Assembly (NCBI GenBank): GCA_963971575.1
Contig: OZ020625.1
Location: 13,245,646 to 13,309,645, forward strand
Reading direction: 5' to 3'
Origin: Liopterus haemorrhoidalis
Taxonomy: Eukaryota; Arthropoda; Insecta; Coleoptera; Dytiscidae
Length of the DNA: 64,000 nucleotides
Of the stretch, positions 53,053 through 64,000 are shown one piece after another (positions within the stretch are counted from its first letter, which is position 1; each line of letters opens with the position of its first letter). A program made the position numbers and the translations under genes. The notes under the pieces were generated by a model, which saw nothing but the letters and a program-made list of their open reading frames with translations, was not told the DNA's origin and ran no database searches.

Positions 53053-53640
53053 AAATCAGAGATATATTTGTAACAGACTTTTAATAAAATATAACAATAA
53101 AATAAAATTTAACCTTGTTTTTCTTTGATTTTCCTTCGAAAATTTACGAAAAAATGTATTGCAAAACAGTCAATCATGCTCTAAGAAGTAGAAACAATAA
53201 TGTGCATATGATTTTTCTTTAAATTACCCAAAAATGTCCCATTTATCAAAAGGCCGTTTGTTAAATTTGAAAAATTCTATTATATAAACATAAAATCGGA
53301 ACCTTATACACATTATCTGTCGCCCTTTGACTATTTGCAGGCCTTTTGTTAAAAAATAATGTTAAAATTATTCATATATTTACAAATATTACATATTTTA
53401 ACTTAATATGCATTCGTGTCGAAAGGCAGTGGCCATATTTGTTTTGTAGTTCCATTCAAGAAACAAAAGTAACTAACTACTGACAAAAACAAAATTTAAA
53501 ACAATAAATTATATTTTAATGCCATAAAATACATCATTTTTATTAAAACAAATGCCATGTTACAATAAATGATTATTATTTTATTATTTTTAAATTTAAT
53601 TTTGGAACTAAAGGTAATTTTAATTTTATAATAGTTATTT
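53053..53640. other. AT-rich stretch, nothing recognised
   Basis: No repeat, end structure or gene accepted. Confidence 0.5.
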
Positions 53641-54455
53641 AAATTTCGTAAGGTTGTTAGAACATTGCATTGGCAACGTCGCTTTCACTAAACGGGAATA
53701 TAAGGACGGTGTTTTCTAGGATCGACCTCTTACAAACAATAGTCTTTTCTTCGGCAAGACGTGTCTACAGGACCTGGTAGTCTGAAGGTCATGGTGCCTT
53801 TCTCTTTTGACTTTTAAAGCACGGTGCATACCTACTGCTGCCTATTCAGCCATTTTGGTCCTGTTGCCACGCTTCAACATTGAACATGGTTAGTTTTATC
53901 TTTATTTTTCAAAGCCATCCTGTAATATTATGAATATTTTTGATTTAATTTAACTTATTTAAACATTATTTTACGGAATGGTTGTATTATTTTTGGATAT
54001 TTTTAATTATTATTATTTTTTTTTCAAGTGTTACACTGGAAGTCATTGTGTAATATGAATATTTTTGATTTAATTTAACTTATTTAAACATTATTTTATG
54101 TAATGGTTGTATTATTTTTGGATATTTTTAATTATTATTATTTTTTTTGCAAGTGTTACACTGGAAGCCATCCTGTAATATTTTGAATATCTTTGATTGA
54201 ATTTAAATTATTTAAACATTATTTTACGAAAATGTTATTTTATTTTTGAATATTTTTAATTTTTTTTCCAATTTTTATACTGACATTGTTGTAATTGGGT
54301 TTTAATGTTGTTTTTTTCTTTTGTTACAGATGAACTATCAGCACAATAAACTCATCGTTGGGTTGTTTTTCAACGTTCTTGGAGTCATCAAATGTTTAAT
54401 GGCAACGCAGCTACGTTTTTTTCTTGTATCAGTATTTTCAGTTTTAAATATTTGA
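53641..54455 (+). other. Possible two-exon transcript with a 41-codon frame
   Basis: 53641-53888 is less AT-rich than its surroundings and ends CATTGAACATG followed by GTTAGTTTT, a good 5' splice site. 54301-54329 ends TTTTTTTCTTTTGTTACAG, a good acceptor, followed by ATG at 54330. The frame MNYQHNKLIVGLFFNVLGVI and onward runs 41 codons to TGA at 54453-54455 and contains a hydrophobic segment that could span a membrane. No family recognised; it may be a non-coding transcript or chance. Confidence 0.35.
53914..54299. repeat. Three direct repeats of about 125 bp
   Basis: CATCCTGTAATATTATGAAT, TAACTTATTTAAACATTATT and CAAGTGTTACACTGGAAG recur about every 125 bases, with the third unit most diverged. 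They lie inside the proposed intron. Confidence 0.9.
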
Positions 54456-54544
54456 CGTTTAGTAATCCAGATCTTTTTTAAAGGATGGATTAATGTATAC
54501 AAGTTATTAACGTCTTACTCCAATGACTATCTATATACTATAAT

Positions 54545-54734
54545 AGGGTGACCATTTTCTTTAGAAGACAATACGGGACGGAGCAAAAAAAAGGTCCTCA
54601 TCTCCCAAATCCAAGTGAATAGCAAAAAAAGGTCTTCACCTCCCAAATCCAAGTGAAGAGCAAAAAAAAGGTCCTCACCTCCTAAATCCAAAATGCGGGA
54701 CAAAATGTTAAAATGCGGGACGAATGGTCACCCT
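54545..54734. mobile_element. AGGGTGACCAT MITE with 10-bp duplication
   Basis: Ends AGGGTGACCAT and inverse ATGGTCACCCT. Perfect flank repeat ATACTATAAT (54535-54544 and 54735-54744). The interior is three modules of AAGGTCCTCACCTCCCAAAT followed by CCAAGTGAAGAGC, and ATGCGGGACA units. Confidence 0.93.
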
Positions 54735-54814
54735 ATACTATAATGTTATTTTTTTGTTAAATGTGCGTTTTCGAAACAGAATTCCAAAGTGACTGTGTTT
54801 TTATTTCTAAAATT

Positions 54815-55150
54815 GTGATTCTTAGTGCTGTGGTTATAACTATGCCATAATTATGGTTTCCATACGTTCTTTTCGGGATATGGATTGATCGTTCAACTAT
54901 GCCAGTGTTCTTTTTCGGGATGCTGGACTGCTTTGGTTCACGTCTAATTTTTTAAGAGATGCGAATGTATCCCTGTTTTATAAAATTATGATTTTTAGTG
55001 CTGTGGTTATAACTATACCATAATTATGGTTTCCATACATTCTTGTTTTCGGGATATGGATCGATTTTCTTTCAACTATCCCGGTGTTCCTTTTCGGGAT
55101 GCTCGACTGTTTTGGCTCCTGTCTAATTTTTTCGAGATGTATCCCAAGGT
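54815..55150. repeat. Two tandem units of about 170 bp
   Basis: TTAGTGCTGTGGTTATAACT, GGTTTCCATAC and TTTTCGGGATGCT occur in each of two consecutive units (about 54820-54990 and 54990-55150). Confidence 0.87.
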
Positions 55151-56462
55151 TTAGCGTTGGGTTGTGCCTGTGAAGGAAATACTCTGTCTTATGGTTTAAT
55201 AATACGGACATGCAAGCCATTGTTTCTTCTTGGAAGTATTTTTTTTGCCAGCTTATAACGAGGTGATGCCTCTTCAAGGGATGCTCCCCCAAGGTTAACA
55301 AATCTGCTGTACCTACAAAGATTTTCTGATTTTACGGAATAATTGGAAACATGGACCAGTCTTTGAATAATTTCTTTTAAACCTTTGACTAAAAGGTCTA
55401 ATAGCTTCTAGGTGATATATTACGATTTAATTAACTAAGACTGGCCAGTGTTATTCTGCACATTAAAATTGTGGCCCTACAAAAATATCTGATGATTTGT
55501 AGCACACGTTGGCATTTTTTTTTGCGATCTTCATAACTTAAGGCCCAAGGGCCGTCTCTGGTTAATATTTTGAATCAATCAGAGCATAAATACTTCTGCA
55601 AATTAAATATCAAGTCATTGCCTTTTAATATTTCATACTTAACGAAATTTTAAATAGAATTAATATATTTTACTGAGTATCTATTGCTTTATGGCACACT
55701 TTGGCATTTTTTTTGCGATCTTCATAACTTGGGGCCCAAGGGCCGTCTCTGGTTAATATTTTGAATCAATCAGAGCATAAATACTTCTGCAAATTAAATA
55801 ACAAGTCATTGCCTTTTAATATATCGTACTAACAAAATTTTAAATAGAATTAAGATATTTTTTTTGAGTATCCATTGTTTTATGGCACACTTTGGCAATT
55901 TTTTTGCGGTCTTCATAACTTGAGGCCTGGCCCTCGTTTTCCTCAGTCAAAGACCGTGTCTGGTTAACATTTTGCATTAACCAGACCATAAAACTTCTGC
56001 AAATTAAATATCAATTCATTATTGTCTTTTAATATTTCCTACTTTACGAAATTTTAAATAGAATCCAGATATTATACTGAATTATTTGAAGGAACTTCTT
56101 ATCAAATTGATCGTTTAAAAGTAGTGACTAAAATTTACATAATTTTTGCTTTAGCAGAATACTTTTTCCATTTTATGAGCATTTTCGTGTTGGGTCGTAA
56201 TATTAATTCAAAAGTTAGTAATATTTCATTGTGTTGTTATAATACGTAGGGGTTAAATTTTTCCCCACCCCAAGCTTTTACGAATCTATTTTACCTAAAA
56301 GGAAATACAGGTCTTCTGGTTTTAGTGGTTAATTGGAAACCTAAACCATTTTTTTTTGAGACGAATTTCTATTTTATTATTGGATATAAAAGCTTTAATA
56401 AATCTTGGATTGGTACCAAACCACACAAATTTTACTGTTTGGTTAACATGCGCCAACCAGAG

Positions 56463-56636
56463 CAGTGTTTCTCAAAAGTTCAACAGCTGCGGACCAGTTT
56501 CAGAAATCCACACTAACCGCGGACCACTAACATCAAGTAAAACATTTTTTTTTGTAAGGCCCATTATTAATATTAATGGATTTTTTTGTGCGCGGACCAC
56601 CAAGAACTGACTCGGACCACCTGTTGAGAAACACTG
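56463..56636. mobile_element. hAT MITE (CAGTGTTTCTCAA ends), copy 2
   Basis: Same ends as 50039-50324. Perfect 8-bp duplication AACCAGAG (56455-56462 and 56637-56644). 174 bp. Confidence 0.95.
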
Positions 56637-57105
56637 AACCAGAGCAGAATTGTGTACTTTTACAAATTTTGAAAATTTTATAATTCGGAATCCCAAACCA
56701 TTATTTTTTTTGGCCTAAATCTTTTCATCTTTTACCGAAGCTTTTATATTGGTGCCTAACCATAGATATATTATGGTTTGTTTAACTCCAGGGCAGATAT
56801 TGTGAGGCCTGAGTTAAAGCTCACTTTGGCACTTTTTTGCGGTCTTTATAACTTGAGGCCTGGCTCCAGTTTTTCCCTCACAGGGGCCCATGCCTGGTTA
56901 ACATTTTGCATCAACCAGGGTATAAAACGTCTGCAAATTAAAAATAAGTCATTGTTGCCTTCTAATATTTCGTACTTTACGAAATTTTAAATAGAATTGA
57001 GGTATGTTACTGATTATCCGATGCTTTAAGGTACATTTTGGTAATTTTTTTGCACTCTTCATAATTTGAGGCCCGTCCTTAGTTTGCTCTCACGCAAGGC
57101 TTAAG

Positions 57106-57570
57106 TGGGAAACAGAATGCACCGAGTTCTACGACGCGTTAACGGCGTACGTACGGCGCCATCTGTCAGAAGAAAGTTAAAACCAAGCTGTCGTACGCAA
57201 GTGCACAGAATGAACAACGTCCTCCGGCGTTCGAACGCCGTTGATACTGAATGTTCGTCAACTTCCAACTTTTGACGCCGTTGAACGTTGACGCAGAACA
57301 CCTAACCTCAGTTTTTACTGAATGGTAAAGTGTTTGTATGTATAAATAACTTGCATATAACATAAATAACATCACACACAAGTCTTCATCATCCGTAATA
57401 CTTTTAATAAAAGAGAGCGCACGTATAAACACAGATATAGGTTGTCAAGTGACACTTGACGGCGTTAAAAATTATTGCATTGTGTGCAGGCAAAAATTCT
57501 CAACGGCGCTACGCAACGCTGTCGCAAATGACGCCGCGCTGACGGCGTAGCGCGCTGTGCATTCTGTTCC
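57106..57570. mobile_element. MITE with ACAGAATGCAC ends
   Basis: Ends TGGGAAACAGAATGCAC and inverse GGAACAGAATGCAC; AACGGCG and ACGCCGT motifs recur inside. Flanks AGGCTTAAG (57097-57105) and AGGCTTTAG (57571-57579) agree at eight of nine bases. GC-richer than its surroundings; it sits inside a 190-bp repeat unit. Confidence 0.85.
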
Positions 57571-57984
57571 AGGCTTTAGTTAATATTTTGCATCAACCAG
57601 AGCGTAAATACTTCTGCAAATTAAATAACTACTCAATATTTGCTTGTAATATTTCGTTCTTTAAGAAATTTTAAATATAATTAAGATATACTGATCTTAA
57701 GGCCCAAGGGCCATCTCTGGTTTATATTTTGAATTAATCAGAGCATAAATACTTCTGCAAATTAAATATCAAGTCATTGCCTTTTAATATTTCGTACTTA
57801 ACGAAATTTTAAATAGAATTTTATATAGAATTATTTGAAGGGACTAGGTATCAAACTGATTGTTTAAACCATGGTATCAAAATTTCTGCTTCGGAAAAAT
57901 ACGTATCTATTTTATTATTCTTTTTATATCGTGGTGTTCTTGTCATATTATTTCAAAAATTAGTAATTTTCTTAGAATAGGAAA

Positions 57985-58345
57985 ATATTTGAGGGCTCTA
58001 TTTCAATTATTTGAGGGCTTGACTTGAAGGCTTGATTTGAGGGCTCAATTTCAATTATTTGAGGGCTCAATTTCAATTATTTGAGGGCTCAATTTCAATT
58101 ATTTGAGGGCTCAATTTCATTTATTTGAGGGCTCGATTTCAATTATTTGAGGGCTCGATTTCAATTATTTGAGGGCTTGATTTGAGGGCTCAATTTCAAT
58201 TATTTGAGGGCTCAATTTCAATTATTTGAGGGCTCTATTTCAATTATTTGAGGACTCAATTTCAATTATTTGAGGGCTCGATTTCAATTATTTGAGGACC
58301 CAGGAATCAATTTCACATATTTGAGGGCCCAGGGATCAATTTCAC
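57985..58345. repeat. 22-bp minisatellite, about 15 copies
   Basis: Unit TTATTTGAGGGCTCAATTTCAA, with CTCGATT and CTCTATT variants and a few irregular joints. The TTATTTGAGG motif also occurs singly at 59747, 60750 and 62145 in the decayed repeats downstream. Confidence 0.95.
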
Positions 58346-58964
58346 TTAATCTTATGGTAGTTAATAACGGTTCATAAGTTTTCTGCTTCAGAAAAAATTG
58401 CTTTAGAGTAATTTCTACGAAGTCTTATATATATATATATTTTTTTTTTTTGGTCGTAATTGACTACTTCATGTTTACGTCCTGTGCGATCGCTGACTAC
58501 GCTTCACTAACCATTAGTGTTGTGCTAGGCCCTGGGTGATTGCTCCTGTCACCCATGTTTTATGCCGGCCTTGTCCCAAATTTGGAATAAGCCGAATTGT
58601 TTGCTCTGTATCCAAAGTTCATCACTAGTTTATACTAGTTTATACTGGTGTCAAAAACTGGATAAATAATTCTAATTGAACAGAATGTTTCCATTTTGTA
58701 AGCATAATTTTTATTGGGCCGTAGTTATTATTCTGAAACTATGAACCAAGATCAATGCTAAGAATCATTTGTGGGTCCCAGGGGCAAAATTAAAAAAACC
58801 GTATGGTATTAAGAGGTGTCCCAAAGTTTTTTTTTGCATTTCAATAGAATATATTTAAATTTTCTCTTCTTGCGTCGTAATGTTCACATTTACCCAATAA
58901 TTTTGAATAATGTTGAATAATATTTGCTATTTAAAACAATTATAGTTTGTATTGTAGTGGTAAC

Positions 58965-59342
58965 CAAGGCCGGCACGAGTGTCTTCGGCGCCCGGAGGCA
59001 AGAGATTTAATTGAGCGCCCCTAAGCAAGGCGTAACTACATTTTTTTCGAGCCCTGAATAAGAACTTCATAATTTAAAGTGAAGACCTAAAAATATTAAG
59101 TTCCTCACTTTCAAATTTCAAGTGAAGGCCTAAAAAAAAGGAAAGGTCCTCACTTATAAATTTCACATGAAGACCCAAACAAAAATCCTCACTTTTGAAT
59201 TTCAAGTGAAGACATAAAAAAAGTCCTCTCTTTTAAAATTACATTTCACTAAATTACTTTTGCATTCATTTGGCGCCCTTTTGAGTCTCACGTCAGCGCC
59301 CCCCTCTCAGTGGCGCCCGCTTGCCCGCTTCCTCCGGCCCTG
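58965..59342. mobile_element. hAT MITE (CAAGGCCGG/CAGGGCCGG ends)
   Basis: Starts CAAGGCCGGCACG and ends CTTCCTCCGGCCCTG. Flanks GTGGTAAC (58957-58964) and GTGGGAAC (59343-59350) agree at seven of eight bases. The middle holds TTCAAGTGAAG and GGTCCTCACTT modules. 378 bp. Confidence 0.87.
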
Positions 59343-60928
59343 GTGGGAACTGTGGATTGTAATCTGCTTACGCAGAAGCATAATTTCATTTTCTTAAGTT
59401 GTTAATTCAGATATCAAGGATTCCAGATGTTCGGAGATACCATGTCCGTAGATCCAATTTTCTTGTGGTATAAAAGATGACCCAAACATCTTTTGCTTTA
59501 GCAGATTAATAAATTTTTAATTAATATCCGATTTTATTTTCTGCGTCATGATACCCATTATTTATAAATGAATATGAAGGAATAATTTTCCATTGTTTGT
59601 CTTTTAAACCTGGCTCATCATTAGTATCGAGGTGTTATAATTGGATAAAAAATACTGATTTCACAAAATGTTTCCATTTTATAAGCATAATTTCAGTCTT
59701 GCGTATGAAATTATGAACTGAGATACCTTATGATAAAGTATTATTTGAGGACTACTTTCCTAAGGACTGCTTTTAGACGGTCTTCAAGATGGCCTAAAAG
59801 TTTTCTGATTCAGTATTGTAATTAATTTTAGCAAAGTTTATTTTCTTGCGTCGTGTTTTCCGTTCAGAAAATTTGAACAAAGGTGAGTTCACAATTGAAC
59901 CTATAGCACTAGAGGAGCTAAATGGTATTATAGATGGTCCAAAAAATGTGTTGCTCCAGCAGAATATCAAATTTTTCTAACAAGTGTAATTTTATTTTCT
60001 TGTGTTTGTGGTATTCGTAACGTTTTAGAATAATGGTATTTTTTTTTCCATGTACGAAGTTCGTGTGAGTAGTACAAACTAATGAGTTTGTACTACAAAA
60101 CTATATGCAAAATATTTCAATTTCGTAAACGTAACTTAATTCAGGATCATGAGTTAATTCAGAATATCTGTTTCATCATGAAAATTATTTTAGGGCACTC
60201 GGGGCTACTTTCAGACGGCTTTATAGTATCCAATATGGCCCAAAAGTTTTCTTCTTCACTATAGTAATTAATTTCAACTGTCGTATTTTATTTTCTTACG
60301 TCAAGAAATTTTGAATACAAGTGAAATGTTTGTAGACCCTAGAAATTTACAACATCAGGACCCCTTTTGTATCATAAGATGGTCCAAAAAAATTTCTTCA
60401 GCAGTATATATAATTTTTCTATCAAGTTTAATTTTATATTCTTGCGTTGTGATCTAAAATTTGGGATGATGGTGAATTGTTTCCCTGTATACGAAGTAAA
60501 TCACTAGTTTGTGCAGTTACGCAAAATTGTATAAGAAGTCTTTCTAGGCACAGCACAATATTTCCATTTTATAAGTATAATTTCTTGCTTCATCGAAGTA
60601 TTCATTCGGAACTGTAGTCTTATAGATGGGCTGTGTTAGGCGCCAATAGCCTTTTTTGATGCGCGCCAATAGCCTTTGTTGATGTGCGCCAGAAATTTTA
60701 ACTAATTCGGAACTGTCGAAGTATTAATTCGGAACTTATGAACTCATGATAGAGAATTATTTGAGGGCCCTATTGGCCCATTTCAGAGGACCCTATTGTA
60801 TCTAAAATGATGCATAAATTTTCCTTCTGTAGCAAAATATATGATTTTTTGATTAGTTCTTATATTATTTACACAGAAGTGTTGAATAATGGTGAATTGT
60901 TCGTTTTTTATACCTGGTTCGTCGTCTG

Positions 60929-62017
60929 TAGAGTAGGGATGGGAAAAAAACATCGATGTATCGAAAACATCGATGTTTGTTTTAAAAACATCGATGTTTT
61001 TACCATCGATGGTCAGCTGGCGATAGTATCGATAAAACATCGATGTCTACTACCGATGTCGATGTTTAAACTTTGAAATTCAGAAACTACTGCTAGAGGC
61101 GCTGGAATCTTAAAAATTTAATTTTTATTAAAATTAGTACACAAAATATAAGCGCCATCTATTGTGATATAACAATACTGATAGTGTTAGTTCTTATTTT
61201 TCTTAGAAGTTAGCAGAATACGAAAAAATAAGAAGAAACTTCTAATTTTTTTAAACAATGCGCACGACCAAAGACGCCAACACACTTTTTCTTTTTGAGT
61301 CTTGTTGACACTTTCCCAGTTGTTATTCCTCCAATCCCTGGATTTTTGTAAGTTGTCATTAGCTATTTTGTTATATATTGAAGTTGGCTTTTCCTGAACA
61401 AAATGATCAAAAGCTTCAATTAATCTGTAAAAGTAACTAGAATTGAAAATCTAGTTCCGCCTAAACCAAAGGAACAGACTTTATTTCAACTTAAAAAAGT
61501 ATAAAAATAATTGTGTATGACAGTGTTATTTTTATGTTAAATAATATAAAATTAACATTAAGATTACTATATTAATATTATAATAAAATCTAATATTTCA
61601 TTTTAGAAATGTAAAAATAGTAAGGTCAAAAAAATATCAAATGATAAATTACAAAAATGAAAATTGCGGTTAGTTCCACCTAATCGTTTGGAATAGACTG
61701 TAGGTACAAATTAGGATAATTATATTGGGTATAATAATGTTAATGTGAAATTAATTACTATTAAAAAGGAATATTTCTATTTCAAAATCTAATAAATGCT
61801 TTTTGTGTATTATATGTTACTTTTTTCGTATTTTATCTTTACATTATTTAATAAAACGTATATAATATAAATAAATAGCTTTTTTTAATATTAATAAAAC
61901 ATCGATGTTTCCGATACATCGATGTTTTTCCTTTGATGTTTTTTCAACATCGATAGTAAGCGCCGATGTTAACATCGATGTTAAACATCGATGTTTTGCC
62001 TTCGATGTACAACTCTA
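60929..62017. mobile_element. CATCGATGT-rich element with TAGAG ends
   Basis: Starts TAGAGTAGGGATGGG and ends CTTCGATGTACAACTCTA. Both flanks (60957-61070 and 61907-62005) are packed with the palindrome ACATCGATGT, so each end can fold on itself. CTGTA occurs at both outer joints. The interior holds MITE pieces. Class uncertain, hAT-like by its ends. Confidence 0.65.
61345..61703. mobile_element. GGCGGAACTA-family MITE pieces
   Basis: 61345-61493 ends AATCTAGTTCCGCCTAAACC and GGAACAGACTTTA; 61660-61703 ends TTAGTTCCACCTAATCGTTT and GGAATAGACTGTA. Two partial copies or one rearranged copy, with AT-rich text between. Confidence 0.6.
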
Positions 62018-63012
62018 CTGTACAGTGGTATCCAAAGTGGATAAATAATTGTGCTTACGCAGAATATTTCCATTTTGTAAGCATAATTTCTTTGTCTTGG
62101 GTAATATTAATTCAGAAATTATGAACTCTGATATCTAATGGAGAATTATTTGAGGCCCTAAAGGTTAATTTCAGAGGACCTTCTAGTATCTTAAGTTAAT
62201 CCAAAAGATTGCTTCAGCGGACTAATTTTTTTAACAAGTCTATTGTTATTTCTATAGGCATAGTTTCGGAATGTTATAATTAAGGATAAACGTTTAAAGG
62301 CTTTAAACACCAATGTGTAATTTATAGTACAAAGTTTTCTGCTTCAGCAAAATAACCAATTTTTCAACTGTCTTCATTTTCTTGTCTCGTGATATCCTTT
62401 ATTTCAAATAATGATGCCCTGTGTAACAAGTTACGAACTTGTTTGTACTATGGTGTCAATAATTTGGATGGATAATTTTGGTTACGCAGAATGTTTTCAT
62501 TTCACAAGATTAATTTTATTTAGATTATAACTGGCAAAAACAAATTAGCAAATTAAGTATGTATTTGTTTAATGAATCAATGCGGCAAATTCACCCGTAT
62601 ATTATATTTTGATGTTTTTTTTTATTTAACAATTTAAGACACATCCACTACAAAGGTGACTAGTGTCCCTGTACATTATATTGATGTTTCGCAGATGGAA
62701 GTATCAATTTTTTAATCGATTTGTCTTTGTCTAATTTTATATACTGTATTTTCTTGTGTCGTAATATCTGATAAACTTTCGAATTTGTAGGTAGAATTCA
62801 GATCTGCATTTAATAGTTTGAAGGTTTAAGATGCCAAAACACCAAATTAATCACTAGGTTGAACTGTGGTATCAAAACTGGCCTTTATTCGGTTTTCGTA
62901 AAGCATTTGGTTTTCATAAGCGTATTTTAGTTTACTTGGGTAATTTACAAATTGTTTAGTTAAATTAGGAATTTTTGATGTTTTTAAAAGGTCTGGAAAC
63001 TTAATTCACCGG

Positions 63013-63159
63013 CAGGGTTGTCTGTAGAGGGGGACAAACGGGCTACGTGCCCCTGGACTGGAGAAAAAACAGTATTTTTACGTAAATATTTAAAGTTCTA
63101 GTTAAGAATAATCATAAATGTTTTTCCCCGCTCCCGGAAATTTTCGGCGTCAGACCCTG
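63013..63159. mobile_element. Possible small hAT-like MITE
   Basis: Starts CAGGGTTGTCTGTAG and ends GCGTCAGACCCTG; the inverted match is short. Flanks TTCACCGG and TTCGTCTG share five of eight bases. Tentative. Confidence 0.35.
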
Positions 63160-63779
63160 TTCGTCTGTATATTTTAATCTATCATGGATGAAATAGAGTA
63201 GCATCTTATTGGTGTTATTGTTTTCAGTTTGTCTACTTTTAAGTTCGTCTACTTTTCATTTCTTGTGTCGTTCTTCTTGTAGTGCCTGTCCGGTTTGTAT
63301 GTTGGTTATTATGTTCCGTAGTATTCTTTAACCAAAATTACGACTGCGCCAAGGCTCACGTTCAAGTTTATTTGCTTACAGCCCGGAAAAGGTCTGCAAA
63401 GGTAATTGAAAACTCCGGTAATTTTCGAACTCCGCACAAAACGTTCTAATAATTCAGCTTCTGTAAAATTGTGACCTATAAATCACCAGCTATAGGTTTA
63501 TTTAGTCTTGTGGCTAGCCTTTAAACAGCCGAGACGGTCATGCGGTTCAAAATCAGATGAAAGTATAAAAAAAATAAGGGCGCCAATTGGTCTGAAATAA
63601 AATAATTGGGATCGACCAATAGATCCCACGCACAGACTAGATTTTAACGAAGACTGACTAAATCAGTCTCACTATGCGAAACCTAGCCTAAAATGAGATA
63701 TTTGGGACATAAGACAATAACGACTGAATATAGTAAATACCAAACAAATATAATTTATTACGATTCCAAATCGTAATGT

Positions 63780-63827
<48 letters not shown>

Positions 63828-64000
63828 TCAATAACAAATAATTATATCATAAGTACGAAACAAATGTATAAAATTTAAAGTTAAATTTGGCTAAAACGAT
63901 TTTATCAGAATGCGCTGAGGGAAAGAAAGAGGGAGAGAAAATGAGAAATACTGAGAAGGAGAGCCTAAAATAAATCATATCCATTAAATTTCGGTAAATG
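63160..64000. other. Unassigned right edge with (TA)n
   Basis: (TA)n at 63782-63823 and a GAGGGAAAGAAAGAGGGAGA purine run near 63916. GGGCGCCAATTGGTCTGAAA and ATTGGGATCGACCAATAG near 63578-63630 are partly self-complementary (CCAATTGG, TTGG..CCAA). No gene or end structure confirmed. Confidence 0.4.

Larger units (their letters stand above)
55510..57860. repeat. Decayed array of about 190-bp units
   Basis: TTTGGCA..TTTTTTGCG, GATCTTCATAACTT, GGTTAATATTTTG, CAGAGCATAAATACTTCTGC and TACGAAATTTTAAATAGAAT recur from about 55510, 55700, 55889, 56823, 57036, 57580 and 57697. Units after 56090 are spread apart by other sequence and two MITEs. Confidence 0.9.
58350..63012. repeat. Very decayed long tandem or dispersed repeat landscape
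   Basis: Three phrases recur: TTTTCTTGCGTCGTGAT-like (58865, 59530, 59845, 59990, 60290, 60435, 62385, 62745), TTTCCATTTTGTAAGCATAA-like (58690, 59668, 60560, 62070, 62490) and TGGTATCCAAAGTGGATAAA-like (58650, 59640, 62028, 62455). No open frame of interest. It looks like an old satellite or an expanded unit with unequal decay. Confidence 0.65.

Noticed and set aside
57101..57432. Minus-strand frames in the GC-richer block at 57.1-57.4 kb
   Set aside because: They overlap a MITE with inverted ends and a 9-bp flank repeat; no protein pattern.
57985..58345. Second CRISPR-like pattern
   Set aside because: Also adjacent 22-bp units without spacers.
60783..61076. Frames with repeated Asn-Ile-Asp-Val-Phe on both strands
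   Set aside because: They translate the ACATCGATGT palindromes.

Overview
This is a gene-poor, AT-rich piece of a eukaryotic nuclear genome, almost certainly an arthropod and most likely an insect. The grounds are the mobile elements: Copia, BEL/Pao, PHD-type LINE, R4-like LINE, Tc1, hAT, MULE, piggyBac-type and Harbinger-type elements, GT-AG introns, long (TA)n tracts and a roughly 630-bp satellite. Species or order cannot be read from the sequence. I see no confidently identifiable host gene. Nearly everything is mobile elements inside other mobile elements, and many boundaries can be fixed by target-site duplications (TSDs) visible in the text.

Layout. 1-8783: AT-rich satellite. 8784-12226: 5' part of a decayed Copia element whose LTR carries a small hAT MITE. 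12225-13604: about 86 copies of a 16-bp minisatellite, then LINE-tail-like and Helitron-like termini. 15247-17866: a repeat of unknown class and a LINE with ORF1 and the start of ORF2. 17867-21556: (TA)n split by a non-autonomous Copia-type LTR element, then a Tc1 tail and R4-like LINE tails. 21955-23330: MITEs. 23786-28986: a MULE with about 80-bp inverted ends, a 9-bp TSD and a SWIM transposase gene with one intron, broken by a deleted Copia element in its second exon.

29.0-51.5 kb is a deep nest. An hAT (30835-39735) holds a nearly intact 8.3-kb BEL/Pao element (31162-39508). A LINE reverse transcriptase fragment is split by a TTAA-flanked MITE. A second hAT (41464-49853, perfect 8-bp TSD) holds two further hATs, a Harbinger-like element and several MITEs. 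A foldback element with a 9-bp TSD follows. 52.1-64 kb holds another copy of the unknown repeat, a possible two-exon transcript with a 41-codon reading frame, and a long decayed tandem-repeat landscape (190-bp, 22-bp and longer units) dotted with hAT MITEs.

The most interesting items are a repeat family whose copies carry different tRNA-like modules at the same internal place (29.6, 42.0 and 52.1 kb), a shared roughly 38-bp module found inside MITEs with unrelated ends, the intron-containing MULE, a BEL polyprotein with Glu replacing the expected integrase Asp, and the TSD-resolved nesting order. All calls are from reading alone; no database or alignment was run.
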